49,360 bases of DNA from Bacteroidales bacterium UBA6397 (GTDB lineage Bacteria > Bacteroidota > Bacteroidia > Bacteroidales > UBA932). This document shows, one piece after another, positions 40,817 through 49,360 of the stretch. Under the pieces are notes generated by a model. It was not told the DNA's origin, made no database searches, and was given only the letters and a program-made list of their open reading frames with translations. The stretch covers positions 1 to 49,360 of the forward strand of contig DJQB01000007.1 of the NCBI GenBank assembly GCA_002439875.1, written 5' to 3'. The number at the start of each line of letters is the position of its first letter. Positions within the stretch are counted from its first letter, which is position 1. A program made the translations under genes and the position numbers.

Positions 40817-42688
40817 CTATTGAGCGGTGAATCTTATGCAGGTCAGACAGTCATAGTTGCCGTCAGTGACGAACAGGTCCATGGTCTTCCCGTCTGATGA
40901 GGTCTGGAGAAGCACATCGCTGCACGCTCCGGTTCCGGTGAAGGCGTTTTCTCCAGCCACCGCAGCGCTGTCCACATAGTATGCCTCCTTGACGGAACTC
41001 ATGTCTGTAATGTCAAACAGGTAGACTTCAGGAGATGGTCCGTAGTTGAAATGCGCTCCTCTCTCCACCGCGCAGAAGCGGATTCCGTTAAGGGTGGCCA
41101 CAGAGATGCAGTTGTAGTTCTCGTTTCCGGCGCTGTCGGTGTGGAACACGGACAGCCACTCGTTCTTTGCCACGTCCTTGCACCAGTTCAGGTCGTAGTT
41201 GCCGTTGGCGTCAGCGGAGTAGCCTATGAACAGGAGCCCGTCGCCCAGGTCATCCGAAACAGGGGCAACGCATGCTCCGTAAGGATTCCAGACAGTGTTG
41301 GGTGCCGGAGAGATGGAACCGAAACGGGCCTCACCGGCCTTGCCATCGGTGATCTGCCATGCGACCCAGTACTGGCTCACGTCCACGAAAGCGGTGATCA
41401 CAGCCTTCTTCGTCACATCACCACGCACACGGATGTTGCCCATAGAAGAGCTCCAGATGGCATTGTGGGCATATTCCACAACAAGTTCAGGAGCGGCGTC
41501 AAGAGACTTGAACGAATAGATCCGGCATGTGCCCATGAACGCCGCCTGGGCTGACACAAGGACATTACCGGCATCATCATTAACGAGGGAATAAACCGAA
41601 AGTCCTTCAGGGATAGCAACTTCCTGCATGAGCTCACCGGTCTGACGGTTAAGGGCGTAAAGCTTGTTTCCACCGTTGCCGACCAGAAGGATGTCATCCT
41701 TCACCGCGAGCCTGAGAGGGCCGCCCGCAACAGAGATAGCGCTAAGGTCAGCCGAATAACTCTTCCTCCACAGCACATTCACATCAGCCGTGCCTTTCTG
41801 CTTGAGTTCGATTGTGGCCGAATAGTCCTCCAGACCGGTCGTGACACTGATGCTTGTCGCCCTGGATCCAAAATCCGGGTTGGCGCCTACCTTGAACGTG
41901 AAGACATCGTCCTTGCCGGAGACCATGCTGACCCAATCCACCTCAGGGCCGGCCACCTCGTAAGGGAAGTTCGCCTCAACCTTAAAGGAGACATCGCCGC
42001 CGTTCTTCTCAGCGACCAGCGCTTCAGGGGTGACATTGAATATTCTTTCGTTAGGAGCCTGGTTGACAGTGATGTCCTCGGAGCCTTCCTCACTGGTGAA
42101 GGTGATGACTCCCTGACGGGCCTCGAACTTGTTGTAAATCTCGTTGGAAGCCACGGCAAAGGTCACAGTGTTCTCGACAAGGCCTTTGGTCGTGACAGCG
42201 CTGATCCAGTCCTTGGCCTCGTCAGCGATCTTGTAGTCGAAGCCGATGTTGGCCATGACCTTGATTTCAATCGAGCCACCCTCCTTTGGAACATCAAAGG
42301 TTCCCGGAGTCAAGGTGATGGAGTTCAGCTGCTTCTGGCTGACCTTTATGGTCTTTGAGTCCGTGCCGCAGCGAAGGTCGAACGAGTACTCGCGGCCATC
42401 GTAGTCCGGGTTCTTCAAGACCGTCACGTTGATCTGGTTCTTGCCGGATTCACCACTGGTAGGGGTAATTGAGCTCCAACTGTAGTGGTTGGTGTTCGGA
42501 ACCACTACTTTCCAGTCGTTGTCCGCCGTGAATTCTATGGTGTAGGTGCCTCCGGCAGAGGAAAGCACTGGATTCAAATCCGCTTCTGAGGACAAAGTGA
42601 TCCTGCCGGCGTCATTAGACTCATCTTTGCAAGAGGCGAATGACAGCGCCATCGCCGCCGCAAGAAAAATTATGGATATTCTTTTCAT
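40817..42688 (-). CDS. Surface lipoprotein with three BACON domains and a propeller-like C-terminal half (locus B)
   Basis: 623 residues. Lipoprotein signal MKRISIIFLAAAMALSFASC. Three BACON immunoglobulin-like repeats follow at about 28-118, 119-211 and 212-300, each with the W-[IV]-[ST] core (WSSITPTSG, WISAVTT, WVSMVSG). Residues about 305-623 form repeated strands with GNGGNKLYALNRQTGELM, a propeller-like pattern. This half resembles the end of the DUF5018-like protein two genes upstream (NDDAGNVLVSAQ versus NDEAENLILCNH). BACON domains usually space binding modules from the membrane. It holds the position of SusE/SusF, so a glycan-binding role is likely. It is 6 bp after the GHL10 gene. 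Confidence 0.85.
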   Translation of the reverse strand: MKRISIIFLAAAMALSFASCKDESNDAGRITLSSEADLNPVLSSAGGTYTIEFTADNDWKVVVPNTNHYSWSSITPTSGESGKNQINVTVLKNPDYDGREYSFDLRCGTDSKTIKVSQKQLNSITLTPGTFDVPKEGGSIEIKVMANIGFDYKIADEAKDWISAVTTKGLVENTVTFAVASNEIYNKFEARQGVITFTSEEGSEDITVNQAPNERIFNVTPEALVAEKNGGDVSFKVEANFPYEVAGPEVDWVSMVSGKDDVFTFKVGANPDFGSRATSISVTTGLEDYSATIELKQKGTADVNVLWRKSYSADLSAISVAGGPLRLAVKDDILLVGNGGNKLYALNRQTGELMQEVAIPEGLSVYSLVNDDAGNVLVSAQAAFMGTCRIYSFKSLDAAPELVVEYAHNAIWSSSMGNIRVRGDVTKKAVITAFVDVSQYWVAWQITDGKAGEARFGSISPAPNTVWNPYGACVAPVSDDLGDGLLFIGYSADANGNYDLNWCKDVAKNEWLSVFHTDSAGNENYNCISVATLNGIRFCAVERGAHFNYGPSPEVYLFDITDMSSVKEAYYVDSAAVAGENAFTGTGACSDVLLQTSSDGKTMDLFVTDGNYDCLTCIRFTAQ

Positions 42689-42694
42689 CTTAAA

Positions 42695-44083
42695 TTATTG
42701 TTTCACAGTCTTTAGATAGTCATCAAATCCTTTTTTGAAGGCATCCCAGTAGTTGTACATCTTGATGTGGCAGAGATCGAACACGAAGAATCCATCACTG
42801 TCATTGATGCACGCGCTGATGGCGTCAGGAATCTTGGAAGCCTGACCACCGTTGGTCCAACCGGTCGAGTTGCCGATGTCCGGTCCTCCGCTGAACTCCA
42901 CGTCTCCTTTAAGAAGTTTTTTGCCCTGCTTGCAGAAGCCCTGCATCGTCCACTCACCGCTGCCCCAGATGCTGTCGGTACCGGCATAGGCGCCAAGGAA
43001 CATGAAGTCACAGTGATCAGCGTAACCGCAGTTCTTGTAGTTGGCGGAAGCCCAGTAATAGCCGTCAGCCTTAGGGTCATACTTAGGGCTCGCCCAGTTC
43101 ACCCCCGAGGTGTAGTAGGTTGAGTACCAAGCTCCGACATAGACTCCGAAACGGATGTCCTTGTCAATCGAGTGAACGGCTTCGGATGCCTTGACGATGA
43201 AGTCATGGATCACGTTCGCACGGAACTCAAGCCATTTCTTCACTGTCTCGCCTGCCTCTCCACCAAGTCCGGTCGTGCCGGGAGCCAGCACATCACCAGG
43301 CCAAGAGCTGATGGAGAGTCCGGAATAGGCCTCGAACTTGTTCCTCGAGACATCCGAGAAATCGCTTTGCAGTCCATAATCGTCGTAGCGGCACCGATCC
43401 AGAATGATGCCATCAAGATCATACTTTGCCAGATCCTTTATGATCTTAAGCACATAATTCTGTACCTGCTCATTGGCCGGATTGAGAAATCTAGTGCCCC
43501 AATCATCCGGTCCGTCGAGGTCCATGACGTTGGTGAGCCCGTCGGATGCGTTGATCACCGAAGCCCATGATTTCTTTTCCGGCTCACGGAACAGCATTCC
43601 GTCATTGCCAAGACCGTAAGGGCAAAAGTAACCACCCACGAAAGTGTTTATGCTGGCGTTGACCTTGAGTCCGACTTCGCGGGCCGCATCGATGAACGCT
43701 TGGAGGTAGTCGTAGGTACCGGTTCTGGAGGCCCAAACATAACTGCCGTTTTTCCAGACATCCACCTTCTTCAGAGGTTGTGCGACCGAGGACTTGAACA
43801 GCACGTCACCGCTGGTCGGCCTGACATCCACGATGATGTCAGTGAACCCGACATCCTTGATCTTCTTCAAGTCTGAGGCGATCCGTTCCTTGTCGTTCTC
43901 GTAGTCACTGAAGTTGGCGGCGGCGTCAATCCACACGTATCTCGGTTTGCCGACGCTCTCCTCCGGATCAGTGGGTGACGGCTTGTCCCAGTCGGGATTC
44001 CAAGGATTGTCCTTGGAACCCCCACATGAGGCAAGCATCACTGTCAATGCGGTGACAAACGAGAATATTCTCAAAGAAATCAT
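42695..44083 (-). CDS. GHL10-type (family 10-like) glycosidase lipoprotein
   Basis: 462 residues with a lipoprotein signal (VMLASCGGS). A linker rich in Pro, Asp and Asn leads to a TIM barrel starting PRYVWIDAAANFSDY. Family blocks are the first beta-alpha units IKDVGFTDIIVDVRP, the mid-barrel YDLDGIILDRCRYDD with likely catalytic acidic residues, and FDLCHIKMYNYWDAFKKG at the end. It matches the glycosyl-hydrolase-like 10 (GHL10) family, whose E. coli member DigH (YddW) cleaves denuded peptidoglycan strands; other members have unknown targets. It is the only clear glycosidase in locus B, surface- or periplasm-anchored. The substrate is not deducible here. Confidence 0.85.
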   Translation of the reverse strand: MISLRIFSFVTALTVMLASCGGSKDNPWNPDWDKPSPTDPEESVGKPRYVWIDAAANFSDYENDKERIASDLKKIKDVGFTDIIVDVRPTSGDVLFKSSVAQPLKKVDVWKNGSYVWASRTGTYDYLQAFIDAAREVGLKVNASINTFVGGYFCPYGLGNDGMLFREPEKKSWASVINASDGLTNVMDLDGPDDWGTRFLNPANEQVQNYVLKIIKDLAKYDLDGIILDRCRYDDYGLQSDFSDVSRNKFEAYSGLSISSWPGDVLAPGTTGLGGEAGETVKKWLEFRANVIHDFIVKASEAVHSIDKDIRFGVYVGAWYSTYYTSGVNWASPKYDPKADGYYWASANYKNCGYADHCDFMFLGAYAGTDSIWGSGEWTMQGFCKQGKKLLKGDVEFSGGPDIGNSTGWTNGGQASKIPDAISACINDSDGFFVFDLCHIKMYNYWDAFKKGFDDYLKTVKQ

Positions 44084-44090
44084 CTTATGG

Positions 44091-45785
44091 TCATCTCTTT
44101 ATGCAGTCCACAGAATAACCTCCGAGGACACCTGAGTTCTGATCGTAGTAGTAGAGATAGAGCTTGAAGCCGTCCTTTGTCGGTGCAAGGATGACATCTC
44201 CGGCAGCCATGCCTGCGTCAGCCTTCTGGAACCATTCTATGGCAGGATTGCTGAGAACAATGGATGTTGTCTCGTTCAGATTGCCTGACAGAGCCGAAGG
44301 ATCCGAGATGTCGTACAGGTAAAGGGCAGGACCGCAACCCCAATGAGGGAAGTGGCTGACCACAAACAGAGACATGTAGGTAGCATGATTAAACTGTTTG
44401 CTGTCCAGATTGTTGACATCCAATGCCCATGAGGATCCATTGTTGAACGGCAGAGCGGCCTTGAGCGTTCCGTCAGCAGCGACGTGATTGAGAACGTTAG
44501 GATCGTAGTAGGACAGGAACATGGACGCATCCTTGGATGGAGCCACAGCGACAGCATCGGTGTTGTTCACAGGAGCGTTGCCCCACGCAAGACCAGAAGC
44601 GGAAATATCCAGCACCGTCACATCCGTGACCGCTCCTCCGGACACTGTCACCCTCGTGACCTTGCTTGAGGAAGTCACACCGGCGATGCCCTCGTTGGTG
44701 ATGTCAATCACAGCGTCAGCGTCAATGTTACCGATGACCTTTATTGAATATCCCATAGGGAGGTCAGTGCTGTTGGTGAACGAATGGAACAACTCAGGAG
44801 CGGACTTCACTGAGGTGGCCTTCCAGATCTTGAACTCGCCTCCGCCATCAACGTGGTTGCAAAGAATCAGATTCTCAGCCTCATCGTTCGTGATAGCGGC
44901 CGGTGAGATGCCTCCATCGTTGATCTGTCCTTCCTTCACACCTGTGATTCCGTTCAGATAAACCGGAACGCCACTGCCGGTGCAGAACACCAGTTTGCCT
45001 CCGGTTACCGCCATGCTTGGATAGATGTCAGCAGCGTTGTAGGCAGGAAGTCCGACCATGCTGACAGGCTCGAAATTGAACAAAGCCTCAAGGGTAGACT
45101 TGTCGAAGCCTCTGTCTATCTTCTCAGGTACGGTCTTGATGACGGTGTATTCGGAAGTCGTCTTGCCGTCATGAGCTGTCACGGTGAATTTCACACCGTT
45201 GTTGTAGTCCTGCGGAGTCGAAGGATCCGGAGAGATCGTGGCGTGGGCTGAGACCTGGACTGCCGCCGTGCAGGCGCTCAGATCCTCCGCGGAGACAAGA
45301 GTGACTGTCTTCTTGGTCTTGTCCACGATTCCGGAGATGGCCGGCTCGTCCAAAGAGAAGACAAGGATGTCGCAATCCTTTGACTTGACCCTCTCACCGG
45401 TGATGCAGATGTTCCTGCTCTCTCCCCTGGCATTGGTAAACTTGAATATGTTCTCCTTGGTCAAGTCCAGAAGTGTCAAGGCAGGTTCGATGGTACAGTT
45501 CGGCTGTATGGTGGCCTGCACGCGCACTTTGGTCATGTAAGGAGTGGTCTCGTTGTCCGAAGCCTCAGGGAAAAACCATGGAACAGGGATGACGAATCTG
45601 TCCGCGTTCTCGTCGGTGATGTTCAACTTGCACATTGATTGGTCAATGTACGGGCCGAAAGTGAAGAACGCTTCTAAACTTGTAAGATTCTGACGCTCAG
45701 CGGTCGATTCGACATATTCAGGGCTATGGCACGAAGCCGCCAGGAAAAGGGTGGACGCCGCGAGCAGTATGTTGATTTTCTTCAT
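44091..45785 (-). CDS. DUF5018-like surface lipoprotein with propeller-like C-terminus (locus B)
   Basis: 564 residues from ATG 45785 (MKKINILLAASTLFLAASC), which gives a clean lipoprotein signal. An earlier in-frame ATG at 45806 lies inside the susD end and has no signal. Residues about 30-215 are beta-rich repeats of the DUF5018 type (SLEAFFTFGPYIDQSMC, ALTLLDLTKENIFKFTNA, NNGVKFTVTAHDGKTTSEYTV). The remainder is propeller-like (YPSMAVTGGKLVFCTGSG, AVAVAPSKDASMFLSYYD). It is in the SusE/F position straight after susD, 11 bp away, so it is probably a glycan-binding surface protein. No catalytic residues are recognised. Confidence 0.82.
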   Translation of the reverse strand: MKKINILLAASTLFLAASCHSPEYVESTAERQNLTSLEAFFTFGPYIDQSMCKLNITDENADRFVIPVPWFFPEASDNETTPYMTKVRVQATIQPNCTIEPALTLLDLTKENIFKFTNARGESRNICITGERVKSKDCDILVFSLDEPAISGIVDKTKKTVTLVSAEDLSACTAAVQVSAHATISPDPSTPQDYNNGVKFTVTAHDGKTTSEYTVIKTVPEKIDRGFDKSTLEALFNFEPVSMVGLPAYNAADIYPSMAVTGGKLVFCTGSGVPVYLNGITGVKEGQINDGGISPAAITNDEAENLILCNHVDGGGEFKIWKATSVKSAPELFHSFTNSTDLPMGYSIKVIGNIDADAVIDITNEGIAGVTSSSKVTRVTVSGGAVTDVTVLDISASGLAWGNAPVNNTDAVAVAPSKDASMFLSYYDPNVLNHVAADGTLKAALPFNNGSSWALDVNNLDSKQFNHATYMSLFVVSHFPHWGCGPALYLYDISDPSALSGNLNETTSIVLSNPAIEWFQKADAGMAAGDVILAPTKDGFKLYLYYYDQNSGVLGGYSVDCIKR

Positions 45786-45796
45786 ATTAGTCGAGA

Positions 45797-47467
45797 TTAT
45801 TTCCATTCAGGGAATTGTTCTACTGCTGTGTTGCTTGACAGTTCGCTGTCCTGGAGAGGGAATCTGTTCATCTTCTCAGGGTAGTTGCGGTCCTTGTCGT
45901 CAACAGAAACGTAAGTGTAGATGAAGCCGGCTCCGGCTGGCTCGATCTTAAGGCCGTGAACCTGATAGCCGGAAAGTCCGTCCGGATAGTTGTTCGGAGC
46001 CACTCCCCATCTGCGGAGATCCCAATATGAGAAGCCTTCGAAAGCAAGTTCAACCTTGCGTTCCTGACGGATGGCACTCCAGAGATTGTCACCGGATTTG
46101 TCAGCGTAAGGAAGGCCCACACGGGCACGGATCTCCTTGACAGCGGCATTGGCGCCCGCAGCGTCATTGGTGCGGTAGCAGGCCTCAGCCTTGTTCAAGA
46201 GAACCTCAGCGTACCTGATGATGACAAGTGGCTGGGTGCTTTCGCTTCGGGCAATCACATCATGGGTCTCATCCACGCCCTTGCGCAGGTAATAGCCCGT
46301 TGTGGTCTTGCCTTTAGGCTCCTTGACCACATTCCACTGACACCAACCGTCATCTCCACCTACGAAAGGCTCAATCTTGCGTCCTTTCCACTCAGCGCCA
46401 TTGTAAAGGATGGAGGCCTGGAAACGAGGCTCAAGAAGGTCATAAGGAGGATTCTCGCTGGTTCCTTCAGTGGTATGCCATGCAGACCAGTCAGGCAGGC
46501 CGCTTCCGTCGGCATATTCATAAGATTCTACCATTTCCTGGGTAGGCGTGCCGTAACCGCCGCCGGAGGCGTCCCTGGTGGTGTAGTCACCTCCCGGAGT
46601 GTAGTAGAAGTCAAAATTGTGGGTCACATTGTCGGAATAGCTGAACACATATTCAAGGATAACCTCTGAGTTGTTGCCGTTGAAGACATCAGCATAGTCC
46701 GGGACGAGCGAATAGCCCAGTTCCTTAACCTTGTCAGCGGCAGCGATCACCTTGTCGTAACGCTTGGCGTAAAGCATGGCCCTTGTCATGAATGCGTAGG
46801 CAGTGCCTTTGTCCAGTCTTCCGTTCGCATTCGCCTTTTCCGGAAGATTGGCGGCGGCGAACTCAAGGTCAGACTCGATGAAATTCCAGCCTTCCTCCTC
46901 GGTTGACAGGCCTTTGTCAGCCGTGATGGAGCTCAAATCCTCGTCATAGATGATCACATCCTTGTACCTTTTCACGAGGTCGAAGTAGAAGTAGGCACGC
47001 ATGAACCTCAACTCTGCTGAAAGCCTTGTCTTGTCCTCCTCAGACATCTCACCGTACTTATCCAGATAGTTCAAGCCCTGGTTTGTTCTGCGGACAGCTC
47101 CGTACATGGTGTCCCAGTAGCCGAGGTAAGCCGCCACATAGTTTGCGGTAAGTACTGAGCCGCCGTAGGCGATCTCGCTTGGGATGTAGCAGAGGGAGTT
47201 GAAATTGTAGGAACCGTACTTGAGCTGGTCGGTGAGCGCGTCGGTCATTCCGGCCACACACTGGCCGGTGTTGGCGTCCGCCATGTCCAGGATGTAACTG
47301 TAGATGTAATTCACTCCGTACTCCGCGTTCTGGGTGGTTTTCCAGAGCATCTTGTCGGAGACGCTGTCGGTCGGAGTCATGTCAAGGAATGAGTTGCAGG
47401 AAGAGACTCCCATCGCCACAACGACTCCTGACACTGTCAAAATCAGATTTTTTGCTATAGTTTTCAT
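45797..47467 (-). CDS. SusD/RagB-family outer-membrane glycan-binding lipoprotein (locus B)
   Basis: 556 residues with lipoprotein signal MKTIAKNLILTVSGVVVAMG ending in lipobox VSSC. SusD blocks: SAELRFMRAYFYFDLVKRYKD near 129-149, TEEEGWNFIESDLEFAAANLP near 175, VIIRYAEVLLNKAEACYRTN near 405, and IRQERKVELAFEGFSYWDLRRWG near 455. The partner of the SusC encoded 14 bp upstream. The sequence differs clearly from the locus A SusD, so the two loci are expected to take different glycans. It has a DNFRY-free, aspartate-rich loop (DYTTRDASGGGYG) near 300. Confidence 0.95.
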   Translation of the reverse strand: MKTIAKNLILTVSGVVVAMGVSSCNSFLDMTPTDSVSDKMLWKTTQNAEYGVNYIYSYILDMADANTGQCVAGMTDALTDQLKYGSYNFNSLCYIPSEIAYGGSVLTANYVAAYLGYWDTMYGAVRRTNQGLNYLDKYGEMSEEDKTRLSAELRFMRAYFYFDLVKRYKDVIIYDEDLSSITADKGLSTEEEGWNFIESDLEFAAANLPEKANANGRLDKGTAYAFMTRAMLYAKRYDKVIAAADKVKELGYSLVPDYADVFNGNNSEVILEYVFSYSDNVTHNFDFYYTPGGDYTTRDASGGGYGTPTQEMVESYEYADGSGLPDWSAWHTTEGTSENPPYDLLEPRFQASILYNGAEWKGRKIEPFVGGDDGWCQWNVVKEPKGKTTTGYYLRKGVDETHDVIARSESTQPLVIIRYAEVLLNKAEACYRTNDAAGANAAVKEIRARVGLPYADKSGDNLWSAIRQERKVELAFEGFSYWDLRRWGVAPNNYPDGLSGYQVHGLKIEPAGAGFIYTYVSVDDKDRNYPEKMNRFPLQDSELSSNTAVEQFPEWK

Positions 47468-47481
47468 ATCTCGCTGTCCTT

Positions 47482-49360
47482 TTAGAATGATAATGTCACA
47501 CCACCCATCAAGAGGCGCTGCTGAGGATAATAACCGTTGTTCACACCCGGGGACTCAGGGTCGATCCCCTCAGGGAGGCCATCAATCGTGAAGAGGTTCT
47601 GTCCCTCGACGAACAGTCTGAGAGAAGACACGCTCAGATGGCTCATCCACTTCTTAGGCAAGGTATAACCCAACTGAGCCGATTTCAGACGGACATATTT
47701 TCCGTCCCTCCACCAGAATGAGCAGCTCAGACCGTTGTCGCCTCCATGGCCAGGAGAGCCGAGGGTAAGGCGTGGGAATGTTCCGTCAGGATTGTCGATG
47801 CTCCATGCGTTCTCGACAAGGTAAAGAGGTGAGTTTCCGCCATCTCTGAAGGTCCGGGTCCAGACGGTGTTGTCATCGTAGCCGTTGTAGTACGTTCCGG
47901 TAAGGGAAACATCGAACAAGGCTCCACCGGTGAACTGAGCGTTGAAATCAAATCCGTTCCACTCGAAATTGAGGTTGAGGCCGAACGTGAGCTCCGGCCT
48001 GTTGGAGCGTCCGAAATAGCCCCAGTCATCGTAGTCGATCTTTCCGTCGCCGTTGATGTCCACGAACTTTATGTCACCGACGTTAGGACGGGTACCCCAC
48101 CATGCGGAGTTGTCAATCTCCTCCTCGGATCTGAACAGACCGTCAGTCAACCAACCGGTGATGGCTCCGTAGGTCTTGCCGACAATCTTTCTGTTGTCGC
48201 TGACCTCAGGGTTGTCCTTGTACTTGATCCACCTTGTCTTTGAATATGTAAGACTGGCGCTCACTCCGTAGAAGAACGGCTTCCCGCCAAGGGAGAACTG
48301 GTTCTTGTGGGTGATCATGAGGTCGATACCCTTGGCGTCAATCGCAGGGTAGTTGATGTAGGTAGGATAGTAGCCGCCCATGGAGGCCGGGAATCCCGAG
48401 CCTTGTCCCGCGAGGATGTCATAGGTGTAGTTGTAGAAACCATCCACCTCAAGTCCAAGGAGACCGTCCCAAAGGGTCGCGTCAAAACCTACGTTGTAGG
48501 AAAGGTAACGCTCCCAAGACAGATCAAGCGACGGAACGACATCAGGCTTGTAGGCAGGATTGAAAGTCGTGCTTCCGTCCGGATTTCTGTAGCCGACCTT
48601 TGAGCCGTAGCGTGAGTAGGTGCTGAGGAAAGCATATTCAGGAACACCGTCATTACCGAGCATTCCGACAGAGGCCCTGACTTTCAAGTCATTGAGGAAG
48701 TCCACTGACTCCATGAAGTTCTCGTTGGAGATTCTCCAGGCCACCGATGCCGAAGGGAAGAAGCCCCAGCGGTACTTGTCCATTCCGCTGAAGAGGTAGG
48801 AACCGTCCTCACGTCCGGAAAGCTCGACAAGGTACCTGTCAGCGAAATTGTACTTGAGCCTGAAGACTCCGCCTACGCTTCTGCTGGCGCCGCTGCCGCC
48901 TGAGACAGGATCCTTTGTCGGTGTGCCCTGGCTGATCTCAGGAAGTGACGCGAACGGAAGATCCTTGGCGTAAGCCGCAAGGCTGTTGCTCTTGGTGTCA
49001 CGAACCTCCATGAGGGCAAGCGCCTCAATGGAATGCTTGCCGAAGGTGTTGGAATATTCAAGACTCGCCTGACCGACCATCTGCTTCCAGTATGACGATC
49101 CCTCGCCGATGTTGATGCCGTTGTCAACTCCCCTCGGATCATTCTTCTTTGAATATGTCCCGTCGACAAACGCCATTGTGCTGTAAGGAGTGTTGAGGTT
49201 CTTGTTGAAGGAGTTGCTCCAGTCATAGACACCGGAAACCTTTGCCGCAAGGCCTTCCACCCAAGGGATGTCATAGGCAAGCGTGGCGTTGACGGAGAGA
49301 TCCATGGAGCGGGTCTTCTTGTAGCCTGATTCATAGATGGCGGCAAGAGGGCTCTGAGGA
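47482..49360 (-). CDS. SusC/RagA TonB-dependent transporter, C-terminal part; 5' end outside the window (locus B)
   Basis: The frame is open to the window edge, giving about 625 C-terminal residues; a full SusC is about 1000-1100. What is seen is barrel only: GREDGSYLFSGMDKYRWGFFPSASVAWRIS, LKVRASVGMLGNDGVP, the GDIKFVDINGDGKIDYDDWGYFGR acidic loop, and the terminal GYYPQQRLLMGGVTLSF ending in phenylalanine. Signal, CarboxypepD-like domain and plug would lie to the right, so whether it has an STN domain and how it is regulated cannot be said. It heads the visible locus B operon, 14 bp before susD. Confidence 0.94.
   Translation of the reverse strand, partial: PQSPLAAIYESGYKKTRSMDLSVNATLAYDIPWVEGLAAKVSGVYDWSNSFNKNLNTPYSTMAFVDGTYSKKNDPRGVDNGINIGEGSSYWKQMVGQASLEYSNTFGKHSIEALALMEVRDTKSNSLAAYAKDLPFASLPEISQGTPTKDPVSGGSGASRSVGGVFRLKYNFADRYLVELSGREDGSYLFSGMDKYRWGFFPSASVAWRISNENFMESVDFLNDLKVRASVGMLGNDGVPEYAFLSTYSRYGSKVGYRNPDGSTTFNPAYKPDVVPSLDLSWERYLSYNVGFDATLWDGLLGLEVDGFYNYTYDILAGQGSGFPASMGGYYPTYINYPAIDAKGIDLMITHKNQFSLGGKPFFYGVSASLTYSKTRWIKYKDNPEVSDNRKIVGKTYGAITGWLTDGLFRSEEEIDNSAWWGTRPNVGDIKFVDINGDGKIDYDDWGYFGRSNRPELTFGLNLNFEWNGFDFNAQFTGGALFDVSLTGTYYNGYDDNTVWTRTFRDGGNSPLYLVENAWSIDNPDGTFPRLTLGSPGHGGDNGLSCSFWWRDGKYVRLKSAQLGYTLPKKWMSHLSVSSLRLFVEGQNLFTIDGLPEGIDPESPGVNNGYYPQQRLLMGGVTLSF

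Noticed and set aside
1..49360. CRISPR arrays, insertion-sequence transposases, integrases, phage genes or toxin-antitoxin pairs
   Set aside because: None were seen. The only repeats are the tandem, inverted and REP-like elements listed.

Overview
The window looks like chromosomal DNA of a Bacteroidales bacterium, probably a gut or rumen type. The evidence is two SusC/SusD outer-membrane glycan uptake systems, an ECF sigma/FecR pair, many SpII lipoproteins, and promoters of the Bacteroidetes form TTTG-N19-21-TAnnTTTG. Base composition is close to half G+C. A genus cannot be fixed from the sequence alone.

Left part (1-19.4 kb), mostly housekeeping. It opens in a translationally coupled histidine-degradation operon (hutU end, hutH, hutI, each overlapping by 4 nt). 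Then come a DMT-family permease and dnaK on the minus strand, and a secreted M28 peptidase that carries an apparent C-terminal beta-barrel. A MarR gene heads an hdrC-hdrB-hdrD-like iron-sulfur electron-transfer operon that carries a frameshift, an in-frame TAG and a second probable frameshift. It is followed by rsgA, queF, a YhhQ-type queuosine-precursor transporter, a polyprenyl synthase, mannose-1-phosphate guanylyltransferase, a glycosyltransferase, tRNA-Lys(TTT), tRNA-Lys(CTT), tRNA-Glu(CTC) and the L31 type B gene.

Right part (19.4-49.4 kb), mostly glycan acquisition on the minus strand. Locus A reads ECF sigma, FecR, STN-type SusC, SusD, a secreted FAD oxidoreductase with a carbohydrate-binding-like N-terminus, and a DUF4832-like lipoprotein; a GH2 beta-galactosidase follows with its own promoter. 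The ECF gene and susC share a bipartite upstream element with identical 9-nt spacing, which looks like the promoter of the ECF regulon. A metallophosphoesterase-propeller fusion, a REP-like palindrome, tRNA-Cys, an SGNH hydrolase and guaA separate this from locus B. Locus B reads SusC (cut by the window end), SusD, a DUF5018-like surface lipoprotein, a GHL10-type glycosidase, a BACON lipoprotein, an AGE-family epimerase and a second FAD oxidoreductase, all nearly abutting. It has few classical glycoside hydrolases, and its substrate cannot be read from the sequence.

Beyond genes, the most striking signal is the hexamer GAATAT (either strand). I counted about 110 copies by eye where roughly 20 would be expected from base composition. 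It falls in all codon phases and in intergenic DNA, but is absent from dnaK and the hut genes. Other structure includes a perfect 30-bp inverted repeat, a 52-bp tandem repeat, several clear hairpin terminators, and an extended TTTGCAATCC box shared by all three tRNA promoters.
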